Shown here piece after piece: positions 1 through 8,800 of a stretch of 64,000 bases of DNA (positions within the stretch are counted from its first letter, which is position 1; every line of letters begins with the position of its first letter). The stretch covers positions 20,036 to 84,035 of the forward strand of contig NZ_BIML01000015.1 of NCBI RefSeq assembly GCF_004001065.1, given 5' to 3'. The position numbers and the translations under genes are program-made. Below the pieces are notes generated by a model that saw only the letters and a list, made by a program, of their open reading frames with translations, searched no databases and was not told the origin of the DNA. The stretch is from Paenibacillus xylaniclasticus (GTDB lineage: Bacteria > Bacillota > Bacilli > Paenibacillales > Paenibacillaceae).

Positions 1-1
1 C

Positions 2-757
2 GTGTCTGCCGAAGAGGCAGTTGACAAGCTGTGGGATGCCATCTTCGAATCGGTGCGGCTGAATACTCCAGATCCGGTGCAAGCATGGAAGCAGCACAAT
101 GAGAATTTGCATGCGAAGGTGCGGATATTGAACGAGAAGCGTTACGCCAAGCTGCATTACCGCGCTCCGGGTACCGACCTTACGATTGAGCTGCCGAAGC
201 AGCATCTTTGGGTCGGCGCAGCGAGCGAGAATAAGGATGATGTGCCGTTCATGGCGAATATGCCGACGGAAGAGGTGTTCACCGTCCCTTACCGCAACGG
301 CGTGAACGGCTACGTATCGAGCACGAAGCCGCTTAGCTACGGAGGCAATATTATCGATGGCTTCCGGATCACGTTCGAGAACGGACGTATTGTGAAGACC
401 GAAGCGAAGCAAGGCGGCGACATTCTCGAGCAGCTCGTCAATACAGACGAAGGCTCGCATTACCTCGGCGAAGTGGCGCTCGTGCCGCATCATTCGCCAA
501 TATCAGAATCGAACATTCTGTTCTACAATACACTGTTCGACGAGAATGCCTCGAACCATCTTGCGATCGGCAGCGGATACTCGTTCAACATCGAAGGCGG
601 CAAGAAGATGTCGCCGGAAGAACTCGCTGCAGCAGGCGTGAACTCCAGCATTACGCACGTCGATTTCATGATCGGCTCCGCCGAAATGGATATCGACGGT
701 ATTCTGGAAGATGGCACGGCTGAGCCGATCTTCCGCCAAGGCAACTGGGCGTTCTAA
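2..757 (+). CDS. ampS: M29 family aminopeptidase, C-terminal part (cut by window edge)
   Basis: Co-metal-dependent aminopeptidase of the AmpS/PepS/thermophilic aminopeptidase T family, which removes N-terminal residues from peptides in the cytosol. All family metal ligands are visible with the right spacing: Glu91 in the TEEVF segment, Glu157 in GEVALVPH, His186 and Tyr193 in NHLAIGSGY, His219 and Asp221 in THVDF. Matching these to family positions (about 250, 316, 345, 352, 378, 380) implies that roughly 159 N-terminal residues lie before the window, so the GTG at the first bases is not the real start. A hairpin terminator follows. The assignment is secure at family level; the substrate range cannot be read from sequence. 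Confidence 0.9.
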   Translation: MSAEEAVDKLWDAIFESVRLNTPDPVQAWKQHNENLHAKVRILNEKRYAKLHYRAPGTDLTIELPKQHLWVGAASENKDDVPFMANMPTEEVFTVPYRNGVNGYVSSTKPLSYGGNIIDGFRITFENGRIVKTEAKQGGDILEQLVNTDEGSHYLGEVALVPHHSPISESNILFYNTLFDENASNHLAIGSGYSFNIEGGKKMSPEELAAAGVNSSITHVDFMIGSAEMDIDGILEDGTAEPIFRQGNWAF

Positions 758-789
758 CAGCGCTCACTTACAGCGCTTGTGACCGAGCA

Positions 790-837
790 AAAGCCCAGCT
801 AACCGTACTGCAGCAGCAGTGCAGTTAGCTGGGCTTT
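790..837. terminator. Bidirectional hairpin between convergent genes
   Basis: A 14-bp perfect stem (AAAGCCCAGCTAAC at 790-803 pairing with 824-837) with a loop of about 20 bases lies between the convergent aminopeptidase and MarR genes. A-rich and T-rich flanks allow use in both directions. Confidence 0.75.
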
Positions 838-892
838 GCATGATACATAACCAATCTAGTAGCCTGCCTGCCGATAGTTCTATGGCGTACTT

Positions 893-1450
893 CTAATGCT
901 GCTCGACGTTCGCAGCGTTCACCGCCGTCTCTTTCTTCTCGGCATTATGTTTCGCAAGCGCCATAATCGTTTCGGAGAACCCATCCAAATTGTCGATCAT
1001 GCGCATATAAACTCGTTGTTGTTCCTCCAGCTCTCTGCTGGAAAAGCCTTTAAAAAGTGCAGCACTGGACTGTGGTCCAATGTTCGCATTGCGTTCAAGC
1101 ATAGCAAGGCCTGCCGGCGTAATGTTCAACCATACGGTCCGCCGGTCGCCTGGCTTACGCATCCGAACGGCAAGTCCTTTCTCTTCGAGCTTATCGCACA
1201 AAGCGGTAATCGCCCCAGAGGTAAAGTCCAGCTCTTCGGCTAGATCGGACAGCCTTTGCTCACCCTGCGACTCGATTTTGTTCAGCACCATCAAACCCGG
1301 CAGCGCTACGCCCTCGACCGTAATCTTGTCCCATTCCTTGACGAACTTCCGAACCATTTTACGAAACAGCCATTCCAGCTCCTTGTATGACCCGTTCGTA
1401 GCTGCTCCTCCTTCGCGCACATTTGAATACAAAAAAGACTCGACGTTCAA
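893..1450 (-). CDS. MarR family transcriptional regulator
   Basis: Winged-helix repressor/activator of the MarR family, about 185 residues. The central part shows the typical DNA-binding arrangement: helix-turn-helix around LSDLAEELDFTSGAITALCD, recognition helix, then the wing with the family motif KPGDRRTVWLNITPAG (about residues 100-115). Flanking helices would make the dimer. The start is uncertain: TTG at 1450 has a purine-rich AGAGGGGGGGA run directly upstream; an in-frame GTG some 30 bases downstream is another option. It lies downstream of gluconokinase on the same strand, with its own candidate promoter in the 240-bp gap, so it may or may not be linked to gluconate use. Ligand unknown. 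Confidence 0.85.
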   Translation of the reverse strand: MNVESFLYSNVREGGAATNGSYKELEWLFRKMVRKFVKEWDKITVEGVALPGLMVLNKIESQGEQRLSDLAEELDFTSGAITALCDKLEEKGLAVRMRKPGDRRTVWLNITPAGLAMLERNANIGPQSSAALFKGFSSRELEEQQRVYMRMIDNLDGFSETIMALAKHNAEKKETAVNAANVEQH

Positions 1451-1607
1451 TCCCCCCCCTCTTGACGTAATACTGTCAGGTTGAATCGTACGCGAGCCTT
1501 TGGTGATCCAATCGGCGTCATATCGTTATTTCATGCACCCTTCATCGTCTTGCCACTGAAGCATTCGACACTGAAAGAGTGAACATTAAGTTGTTTCCCT
1601 TAGCTCT

Positions 1608-1636
1608 ATATTAAACCCTATATCCTTACCTGTCAA
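1608..1636 (-). promoter_or_regulatory. Candidate sigma-A promoter of the MarR gene
   Basis: On the minus strand TTGACA (1636-1631), a 17-base spacer and TAATAT (1613-1608) form a good -35 and a fair -10 (4 of 6 matches), leaving a leader of about 150 bases before the MarR start. A MarR protein commonly represses its own promoter, but no clear palindromic operator was identified here. Confidence 0.45.
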
Positions 1637-1690
1637 CTAGGAATTAAACCCCTCCCCCATCCCCATAAAGGGACGAGCGAGGTTACTTCG

Positions 1691-3226
1691 TTAAACGTGC
1701 TTCTTCTGAAATGCCGCAATATGCGCATACTCTTCTTGCAGCATACCCGAAATTCGTTCATAGATGGTGATAAGCTCCCGATACACGGACGCTGCCTCTT
1801 CATTAGGACGGTGCGTATTAGATCGTCCTACCATGCTAGACACCACATCGAGCGAATGAACTCGGCCAAGTCCATACAAGCCTAGAATAACAGCTCCAAG
1901 ACAGGAGCTCTCGAAGCTCTCCGGAACCTCCAGCTCCTGATCGAAAATATCAGCCATCATCTGCCGCCAGAGCACCGATCTTGCGAACCCGCCCGTTGCG
2001 TGTATACGGGTCGGCTTACCGCTCAGCTCCTTCAGCACCCGCAGCACTGCATTTATATTATAAAGAATGCCTTCTAACGCCGCTCTTACGAGATGTCCCT
2101 TCTTATGGTGAAGTCCAAGTCCGAAGTAAGAGCCGCGTGCGTTCGCATCCCACAGCGGGGCACGCTCGCCTGCCAAATACGGATGAAACAGCAGTCCGTC
2201 CGAGCCGGGGGCTACGCCTGCCGCGAGTGAGGTCAACAGCTCGTATGCATCCGCTCCCGTACGCTCTGCCTCCGCAACCTCCGCTTGTCCAAGCTGCTCC
2301 TTCACCCAGCGGAAAATGACGCCGCCGTTGTTCACCGCCCCGCCAATCACCCACAGCTTATCTGTCAGCGCATAACAGAATATACGTCCTTGCGGATCGG
2401 TGATCGGCTTGTCCGTTACGGTACGGATTGCTCCGCTTGTCCCGATCGTCACGGCCACAACACCCGGTGTGATCGCATTCAGTCCGAGATTGGACAGCAC
2501 ACCGTCGCTTGCCCCGACGAAGAACGGTGTGGACGGAAGCAAACCGGTCACTGTCGCATACTCTTCACGCAGCCCTTCAACCTTATACGTCGTCGGAACA
2601 AGCTTCGACAGCCGCTCCGGCGTAACGCCAGCGAGCGCGAGCGCTTCTTCGTCCCAATCGAGCCTCTCCAAATTGAACAGCCCGGTCGCCGACGCAATCG
2701 AATAATCAATCACATAGCTGCCGAACAGCTTGAAGAAGACATACTCCTTAATGGAAATAAATTTGCTGGCGCGCTCGAACAGCTCCCGCTTCTCATGCCG
2801 GAGCCAAACGAGCTTCGACAGCGGCGACATCGGATGAATCGGCGTGCCCGTCCTTCTATAGATCTCAAGTCCGTTCCATTCCCGCTTAATCTTCTCGGCC
2901 CATGCTGCGCTTCGGTTGTCTGCCCATGTAATACTGCGGGTAAGCGGCTTGCCATCCTCATCCACCGCGATGACGCTGTGCATCGCCGAGCTGAACGAGA
3001 CGAGCAGCACCTGCTCCGGCTTAATAGATCCTTGTTCCAATACCGACCGGATCGTTGCCAGTACGGCCGCGAATATTTGGTCTGGGTCCTGCTCCGCAAC
3101 ATCCGGCTGAGGAGACAACAGCGGGTATTCGATGCTATGGCTCGCTACGACAGCGCCGGCCTCCGTGAACAGCACCGACTTCGTGCTCGTCGTTCCGATA
3201 TCGACTCCTATCATGTAGGCCATCAT
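1691..3226 (-). CDS. gntK: Gluconokinase, FGGY carbohydrate kinase family
   Basis: Phosphorylates gluconate to 6-phosphogluconate with ATP, feeding the pentose phosphate pathway. The 511-residue length equals that of Bacillus GntK (about 513). Visible landmarks are the N-terminal ATPase-fold loop GVDIGTTSTKSVLF, the sugar-site region ITWADNRSAAW (about residues 90-100), the GASDGVLSNLG and TIGTSGA segments of the nucleotide side, and the FGGY signature-like stretch GGFARSVLWRQMMADIF near residue 420. The start is the first of two consecutive ATG codons, behind GAAGGA. No gluconate permease or GntR gene is adjacent, so uptake must be encoded elsewhere. Xylulokinase-like paralogues are the main alternative, but overall resemblance favours gluconate. 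Confidence 0.85.
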   Translation of the reverse strand: MMAYMIGVDIGTTSTKSVLFTEAGAVVASHSIEYPLLSPQPDVAEQDPDQIFAAVLATIRSVLEQGSIKPEQVLLVSFSSAMHSVIAVDEDGKPLTRSITWADNRSAAWAEKIKREWNGLEIYRRTGTPIHPMSPLSKLVWLRHEKRELFERASKFISIKEYVFFKLFGSYVIDYSIASATGLFNLERLDWDEEALALAGVTPERLSKLVPTTYKVEGLREEYATVTGLLPSTPFFVGASDGVLSNLGLNAITPGVVAVTIGTSGAIRTVTDKPITDPQGRIFCYALTDKLWVIGGAVNNGGVIFRWVKEQLGQAEVAEAERTGADAYELLTSLAAGVAPGSDGLLFHPYLAGERAPLWDANARGSYFGLGLHHKKGHLVRAALEGILYNINAVLRVLKELSGKPTRIHATGGFARSVLWRQMMADIFDQELEVPESFESSCLGAVILGLYGLGRVHSLDVVSSMVGRSNTHRPNEEAASVYRELITIYERISGMLQEEYAHIAAFQKKHV

Positions 3227-3261
3227 GATATCCTTCTTTCCTTAAATTAATAATCTATTGC

Positions 3262-3338
3262 ATCATACCGCATCTACAGCCATCGTGCACGGCACGATTG
3301 TGCTCAATTGATATGAACATTTGCTGCCCAATGGGCAG
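3262..3338. promoter_or_regulatory. Divergent control region of gntK and the terpene cyclase, two palindromes
   Basis: Two perfect inverted repeats lie in the 209-bp divergent gap: ATCGTGC-ACG-GCACGAT at 3282-3298 and CTGCCC-AAT-GGGCAG at 3324-3338. On the minus strand a -10-like TATGAT (3267-3262) places the first palindrome at the -35 region of gntK, where a repressor would block polymerase. The binding proteins are unknown; the arrangement is what is seen, the operator role is inference. Confidence 0.4.
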
Positions 3339-3435
3339 ATCGTTAAGCGTCCCTTTACACTTCACTCCGACTTTACCGCTTCAAGGACGCATATACATGA
3401 ATGATAGGCAAATAAGGGACGAGGAGGGCTGATGC

Positions 3436-5313
3436 ATGAATTGGCAAGCTGTTCAGCATCGTATAGAGGAACTATCTAAACAATTAACTGCAATCCAATC
3501 CCCCGACGGTGCATGGCGGATGTGCATTGACTGCGGGACGATGAGCGACTGCTTCGCGCTTACCGTCATTCGGTTGCTGGACATCCGCGATGAGGCGCTT
3601 ATTCGCGAGCTCACCCGGCGAATCGTCTCACGCAAGGAACCAAATGGCGTATGGAAGCTGTTCCCCGACGAACGGGAAGGCAGTCTGGATGCGACGGCAG
3701 AAGCGCTGTTCGCCCTGCTCATCTCCGGACAATACAGCGACAGCGACCCGATCATTGCCGATGCCAAGCAATTTATACGCTCTCATGGCGGACTGTCGAA
3801 ATCGCGGTCGCTGTTGACGCAAGCACTGTTATGCATTGCAGGCCAAGCCGACTGGCCGCAAGCGCTTCGCATTCCGCTTGCCGCATTATTCAGCAGCTCA
3901 GGGCCGCTGCCAAGTCTATTCCTCATGTCTGGCCATGCCCGCGTTCATTTTCTTCCTATTATTATAATGGCGAACAAACGCTTCTCGCTTCGAACAGCAT
4001 TCACCCCGGATCTGTCCTCCTTGTTCCTTAACGGAGTCCGGCGCTTTGAGAACGACTCCCCCATCATCTCCGTCCTAAGCAGCATGTTCGGTACAGCGGC
4101 CGGACTGCTTAGCCCTGAAGATGACAAGCTGTATGAGCAAGCGATCTCGTTCCTGCTGGAGCGTATAGAGCCCGACGGCACGCTGCTTACCTACTCCACT
4201 GCTTCCGCCTTATTGATGCTCACCCTCATCGCCGCCGGACGTACGCCTGCCGACCCGATTATTACCGCTTCGGTACGCGGCATCCGCACTCTGCTGTGCG
4301 GCAATCCGTCTATGATGCAAATTGCGACGCCGACCGTCTGGGATACGGGCATGCTGGCGCACGCGCTAAGGGAGGCCGGCATGCCGACTGCAAGCGAGAC
4401 GCTTCGGCGGGCAGCCCATTATTTGCGCCAGCGGCAGCATACCCGCTACGGCGATTGGTCAATCCGTAATCCGGGGACCGCACCCGGCGGATGGGGCTTC
4501 TCGAATGTGAGCACGCGCTACCCAGACTGTGATAGTACGCACGCCGCGATGCGGGCGCTCCAATCGGATGCACCTTTTGCACCAGGATCTACCGCCGCCG
4601 CCGCTGAGCACTGGGAACGCGGACTGAACTGGCTTGTTACGATGCGTAACGACGACGGCGGCTGGCCAGCGTTCGAACGCAACGGCAAGCCGCTGACGGC
4701 AGACTTATTCGGCTTTGTCGGCGCGGCCGATATCGTCAACGACTTATCGATGCCGGATCTGACCGGGCGAGTGCTTGAGTATCTCGGCTCATCGATCGGC
4801 TTGACCACAGCGCAGCAATGGCTTCATCACTCGGCAAAGTGGATGCTGTCCCAGCAGGAGAAGGACGGCAGCTGGTTCGGACGCTGGGGCATTACGTATA
4901 CGCATGGCACTGGAGCGGCCGTTCTTGGCTTGACCGCTATCGGCGTCAAGCCGGATCATACAGCGATAAGGAAATCGGTCCGCTGGCTGCTGTCGATTCA
5001 GAACGATGACGGAGGCTGGGGCGAATCGTGCTACAGCGACCAGCAGCGGCACTACGTTCCGCTTCACTTCAGCACACCTTCCCAGACGGCATGGGCATTG
5101 GATGCGCTTATTGCCGCTTTGACTAAGCCAACGAAGGAGCTGGAGCGGGGAGCCGAGGCGCTGCTCCGGATGATGGAGGCCCCGCCTGAGCAGCGAAGCA
5201 CTTACCCGACAGGCGCAGGCCTGGCTGGCATGGTATATGTCCATTATGATAGCAATAACTGGATCTGGCCATTGCTCACGCTCTCACGGCTTCTGCGAAA
5301 GTTCGGCTCTTAA
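3436..5313 (+). CDS. Squalene-hopene/sesquarterpene cyclase family protein with variant DCDST motif
   Basis: Class II terpene cyclase that would fold a long polyprene into a polycyclic product at the membrane. The 625-residue length matches squalene-hopene cyclase (631) and Bacillus tetraprenyl-beta-curcumene cyclase. About six QW-type repeats are visible (for example NDDGGWPAF, QEKDGSWFGRW, QNDDGGWGESC), the hallmark of the alpha-alpha barrel fold. The acid motif, usually DxDD, reads Asp364-Cys-Asp366-Ser367-Thr: the presumed proton donor is kept, but the last acidic residue is serine. The substrate could be squalene, tetraprenyl-beta-curcumene or something else. GGAGG lies about nine bases before the ATG; an ATG four bases earlier is out of frame. 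No squalene synthase gene is nearby. Confidence 0.85.
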   Translation: MNWQAVQHRIEELSKQLTAIQSPDGAWRMCIDCGTMSDCFALTVIRLLDIRDEALIRELTRRIVSRKEPNGVWKLFPDEREGSLDATAEALFALLISGQYSDSDPIIADAKQFIRSHGGLSKSRSLLTQALLCIAGQADWPQALRIPLAALFSSSGPLPSLFLMSGHARVHFLPIIIMANKRFSLRTAFTPDLSSLFLNGVRRFENDSPIISVLSSMFGTAAGLLSPEDDKLYEQAISFLLERIEPDGTLLTYSTASALLMLTLIAAGRTPADPIITASVRGIRTLLCGNPSMMQIATPTVWDTGMLAHALREAGMPTASETLRRAAHYLRQRQHTRYGDWSIRNPGTAPGGWGFSNVSTRYPDCDSTHAAMRALQSDAPFAPGSTAAAAEHWERGLNWLVTMRNDDGGWPAFERNGKPLTADLFGFVGAADIVNDLSMPDLTGRVLEYLGSSIGLTTAQQWLHHSAKWMLSQQEKDGSWFGRWGITYTHGTGAAVLGLTAIGVKPDHTAIRKSVRWLLSIQNDDGGWGESCYSDQQRHYVPLHFSTPSQTAWALDALIAALTKPTKELERGAEALLRMMEAPPEQRSTYPTGAGLAGMVYVHYDSNNWIWPLLTLSRLLRKFGS

Positions 5314-5374
5314 TCGGCAGCGTGATACAATAGAAATGACACATTCCAAAAATCAATAGAGGGAGAATCAACAG

Positions 5375-5704
5375 ATGCCGCACTTGTTATTTAGAGGAAT
5401 TAGCCCCGATAGACTACGCCCAATCGCTGAGCCGCTTGCTCGCCAGCTCGCCGATATATGCAGCTGTGGAACCGACAACTTTACGATGGACTGCTTCCAT
5501 ACAACAGCTGTCTATGGCGGGGAAGGAGAGAGCTCCTTTCCCTTCGTAGAGGTGGCATGGTTCGAGCGTGGAGACGACGTACGCGGTCGGTTCGCCGAAG
5601 CGGTAACCAAGCACCTAACCGAGCTCGGACTAACCGGTATAGAGGTAGCTTTCCGTACCTATCGGGAAGACAGCTACTATATTGACGGCAAGCCGCTTGG
5701 CTGA
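5375..5704 (+). CDS. DUF1904 family protein
   Basis: Small 109-residue cytosolic protein matching the DUF1904 family found in Bacillales, whose members look tautomerase-like in fold but have no proven function. It starts MPHLLFRG, so the initiator is followed by Pro-2... which is the position of the catalytic proline in tautomerases; whether it is used is unknown. The C-terminal segment RTYREDSYYIDGKP is typical of the family. Its ATG follows AGAGGGAGAATC. It is 61 bases downstream of the cyclase on the same strand and could be co-transcribed, without an obvious functional link. Confidence 0.75.
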   Translation: MPHLLFRGISPDRLRPIAEPLARQLADICSCGTDNFTMDCFHTTAVYGGEGESSFPFVEVAWFERGDDVRGRFAEAVTKHLTELGLTGIEVAFRTYREDSYYIDGKPLG

Positions 5705-5759
5705 TGCAGCATGTTCACCGTCTGCTCTTTCATCACCCAAAATATGAAATAGACTGCTT

Positions 5760-5806
5760 AAATAAAGGGCACCCCGTATAACAGACATAATAGTCCTAGG
5801 GGTGCC
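5760..5806 (-). terminator. Terminator of the large SLH protease gene
   Basis: GGCACCCC (5768-5775) pairs with GGGGTGCC (5799-5806). On the minus strand the stem is followed by TTTATT, matching an intrinsic terminator just after the stop of the protease gene; it also separates it from the convergent DUF1904 gene. Confidence 0.6.
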
Positions 5807-5847
5807 TAACCAAGCCATCCTTAAACTCAAATTAAATCGTCCTGCGA

Positions 5848-8800
5848 TTAATTAATAAATTCAATAGCCTCTAGCAATCTCTTAAGAACAACGGTCATCT
5901 CCGCTCTCGAGACCGTGCGTGAAGGAGCATAGGTTGTACTGCTAACTCCCTCAATAATATGCTTAGCAAGCAATAGTTGTACACTATCTCTTGCCCAAGA
6001 TGAAATCTGATTCATATCCTTAAACTTATCTAAATCCGCTGATGAATGTTCTGCCATCGCCGTGCCGCTTGAGCTGGCAATGAACTGTAGGGCTCTTGCC
6101 ACAATAACGGCCATTTCTTCACGGGTGATGAAATCATTCGGCGCAAACCGATTCCCGTCTCGCCCGAAAATTAATTGAGCCGAAGCTGCCGCTCTAACAT
6201 CCCCATAATACCAATCCGACTCCTTAACATCTTGAAACTCACTTGTACCACCATCAGTTAAATTCAGAGCCCGACTTAATATAGATGAGAACTCAGCACG
6301 AGTAGCCTTCTGACTTGGAGAGAATAGACCGGATTTTTGCCCAAATATAATCTGCTTAGAAGCAAGCTGTTCAATCGCTTGCTGCGCCCAATGACCGTGA
6401 ATATCTGAAAATGTCTTATCTTGGGTAATAACAGCGTACAAGCTATTCCCATTGCGCTTCATTATCACTTCTGTTCGTCCGCCGCTTAACGGCTTGAATA
6501 CAGCTGGAGCAAAGGACAACTGCTTTGCATTCAGATCAATCCTTAATACCGCAGCCTTCGAGGATTGAACGGAAGTTGGGATAATGAACGATCGAGCCGC
6601 ATAGTAAGACCCGAAGCTCTCAATAGCCAGTTCGTTTCCGTTTGACTGTGCAGCTACGCTGAAATCGATAACGGGGCTAATCACTTTTAATCCATTCGTT
6701 CGGATAAGCTCTTGTGCTGCTTGCGCAAGCTCATTGCCAGCAACACTCAGTCCAACTACAATGTCCAATTCACTTAAAGATACGTCAAGCTTGTTCGCTA
6801 TACTTTGGATATCCAATGCTTGTAGTGGCAAATCGTAAGTCATTTCATTGGCACGAATCTGGATGACTACACCTTGATCGGCTGCGGCTTCATCAGCTAA
6901 AATCTCTGCCGGCAAACGAACGACAACAGATTGTTTAACATCCTCCAGATTAACAATGATCTTCTTCTGCTCAGCCTCTATGCTCGAAGAAGAAAGCAGG
7001 AATTGAAGTGCTTCTTTCAGTTCAGAAGGTTGAATCGTAATTTCAATTTGTTCTTCTCCTTGTTGTTGAACTTCACTTCTGTGCAATGCATGGCTTGGAA
7101 GCTCCAAATTTCCATTACGTAATACAACCGTCTGGTTGGAAGGTTGTGTTGGAATAACCGTCAGTACTCCGCTTCCTGACTGCGGCGGTTCGCTGCCTTC
7201 TTGAGGCGGTTCAACTCCTTCTTGCGGTGGCACATTTCCTTCTTGAGGCGGCTCGCCTCCTTCTTGCGGTCGTTGTCCTCCAGAGTTACCTCCCCCATCA
7301 CCATCTGTATCTCCCGGCTGCGGATGCTGGCCTCCTGCATTTCCACCTCCAGCATTCCCCCCGCCTCCTGGCTGTGGCTGCACCCCTCCCGTATCCGGGA
7401 TAGTAGGAATTACACGTTCTATTTCAATCGTTTGATCGGCGTAATTGCCCGCTTTATCATAGGCCTCTACCTTAATGAAATTTCGTCCCATAGATAAATC
7501 AAACTTTTGTACAATTGCCTTTTCCGCACGTTTACCATAATTTATCCCCTGACTATCCCAGTACAACGTATTTCCATTAACCAATATCGAGTGAAGCGAA
7601 TAATCATCCGATACTGTCACGCTTAAGTTAACCGAACTTTCTTCGGTTTGATAGATATTCGTGTGATCCCAAGAAATAGTTGGAGCAGAAATATCAACTA
7701 GAACCGTTCGATCCAACCGTGTCCTATTTCCACCCTCGTCTGCAGCCTCGATAGCGATCACTTGCTTTCCTTCAGGCAATTTCAATACCCCTGAAACAAG
7801 TCGAAGTGATCCATAGTAGAAGGAGTTATAGACGGGGATCGATATCCAATCACCTAATTGCCCATTAATAGCGACATTAACATCCGACTCTCTGTCGGAA
7901 ATGAGCACATTGCTTAACTCGACCTGGCTAATATCTAATATTTGAAAAGCTGATATCGGAAGCCCGTATATATTAAGCAATGGTTTGGATTGATCCACAC
8001 GAATTGGATAAAAAAGTCTGCCGATAATTTGATCGTTCTCGTCATATGCGTCAATAAATAATGCTCCGAATCTCTGCTCAGCAGTTAATTGACCCGGGTC
8101 AAATGTAATAGAATGACTTACAGCGTCAATGGATGCCAAACCGGTACTTGTACTCGAAAAATTAAGCGCAGCGTCCCCCCAGTTCAGTGAATAATCATAG
8201 CGGATCGGCTGCTTAGCATTCGGATCTACCGTCCAACTAATTGTATTGTTCATTGCTGATAGGACAGGCCACTCGTTCTCAGATGATAGCGTCCGCAATA
8301 CACCTTGATTATAACTAAACAGCTCAATCGTTTTATTGAACGCTAATAAGGTATTGCTCTCGGTATAACCTTCAAACTTTAATCGGAACGCAGAGATAAT
8401 ATCCGCTGGAAGCTCACTTCTTTGAATCGAAATAACGGATTGTCGATCAGTTCCATTAACAGACTTTAGATAAGTCCATTCGTCCATTCCTTGTGTATAG
8501 GATTGATAATACACATTCGTTCCGTATACAGCGTCCGTTACACTCAGATGGATTTCTAGAGGAGCGTCGTCGGTAAAATCCGAAATTTTATAAAGATCCG
8601 TATTAAACTGAGCATACGCTTGATCTATCGCTTGAATTTCAATCTTTTGCAGCTCTAGAGCCGGGATATAGCCGCTGTCCGTTCCAACAATCCGCCCTTG
8701 GTCATCATAAGCATCTATCGTATATAGAACAGCTTCAGTAGTCCCCAAGATTTGACTCACCGTTATAACATTCGACTGCCCGATGCTCGCCTGTACTCCA

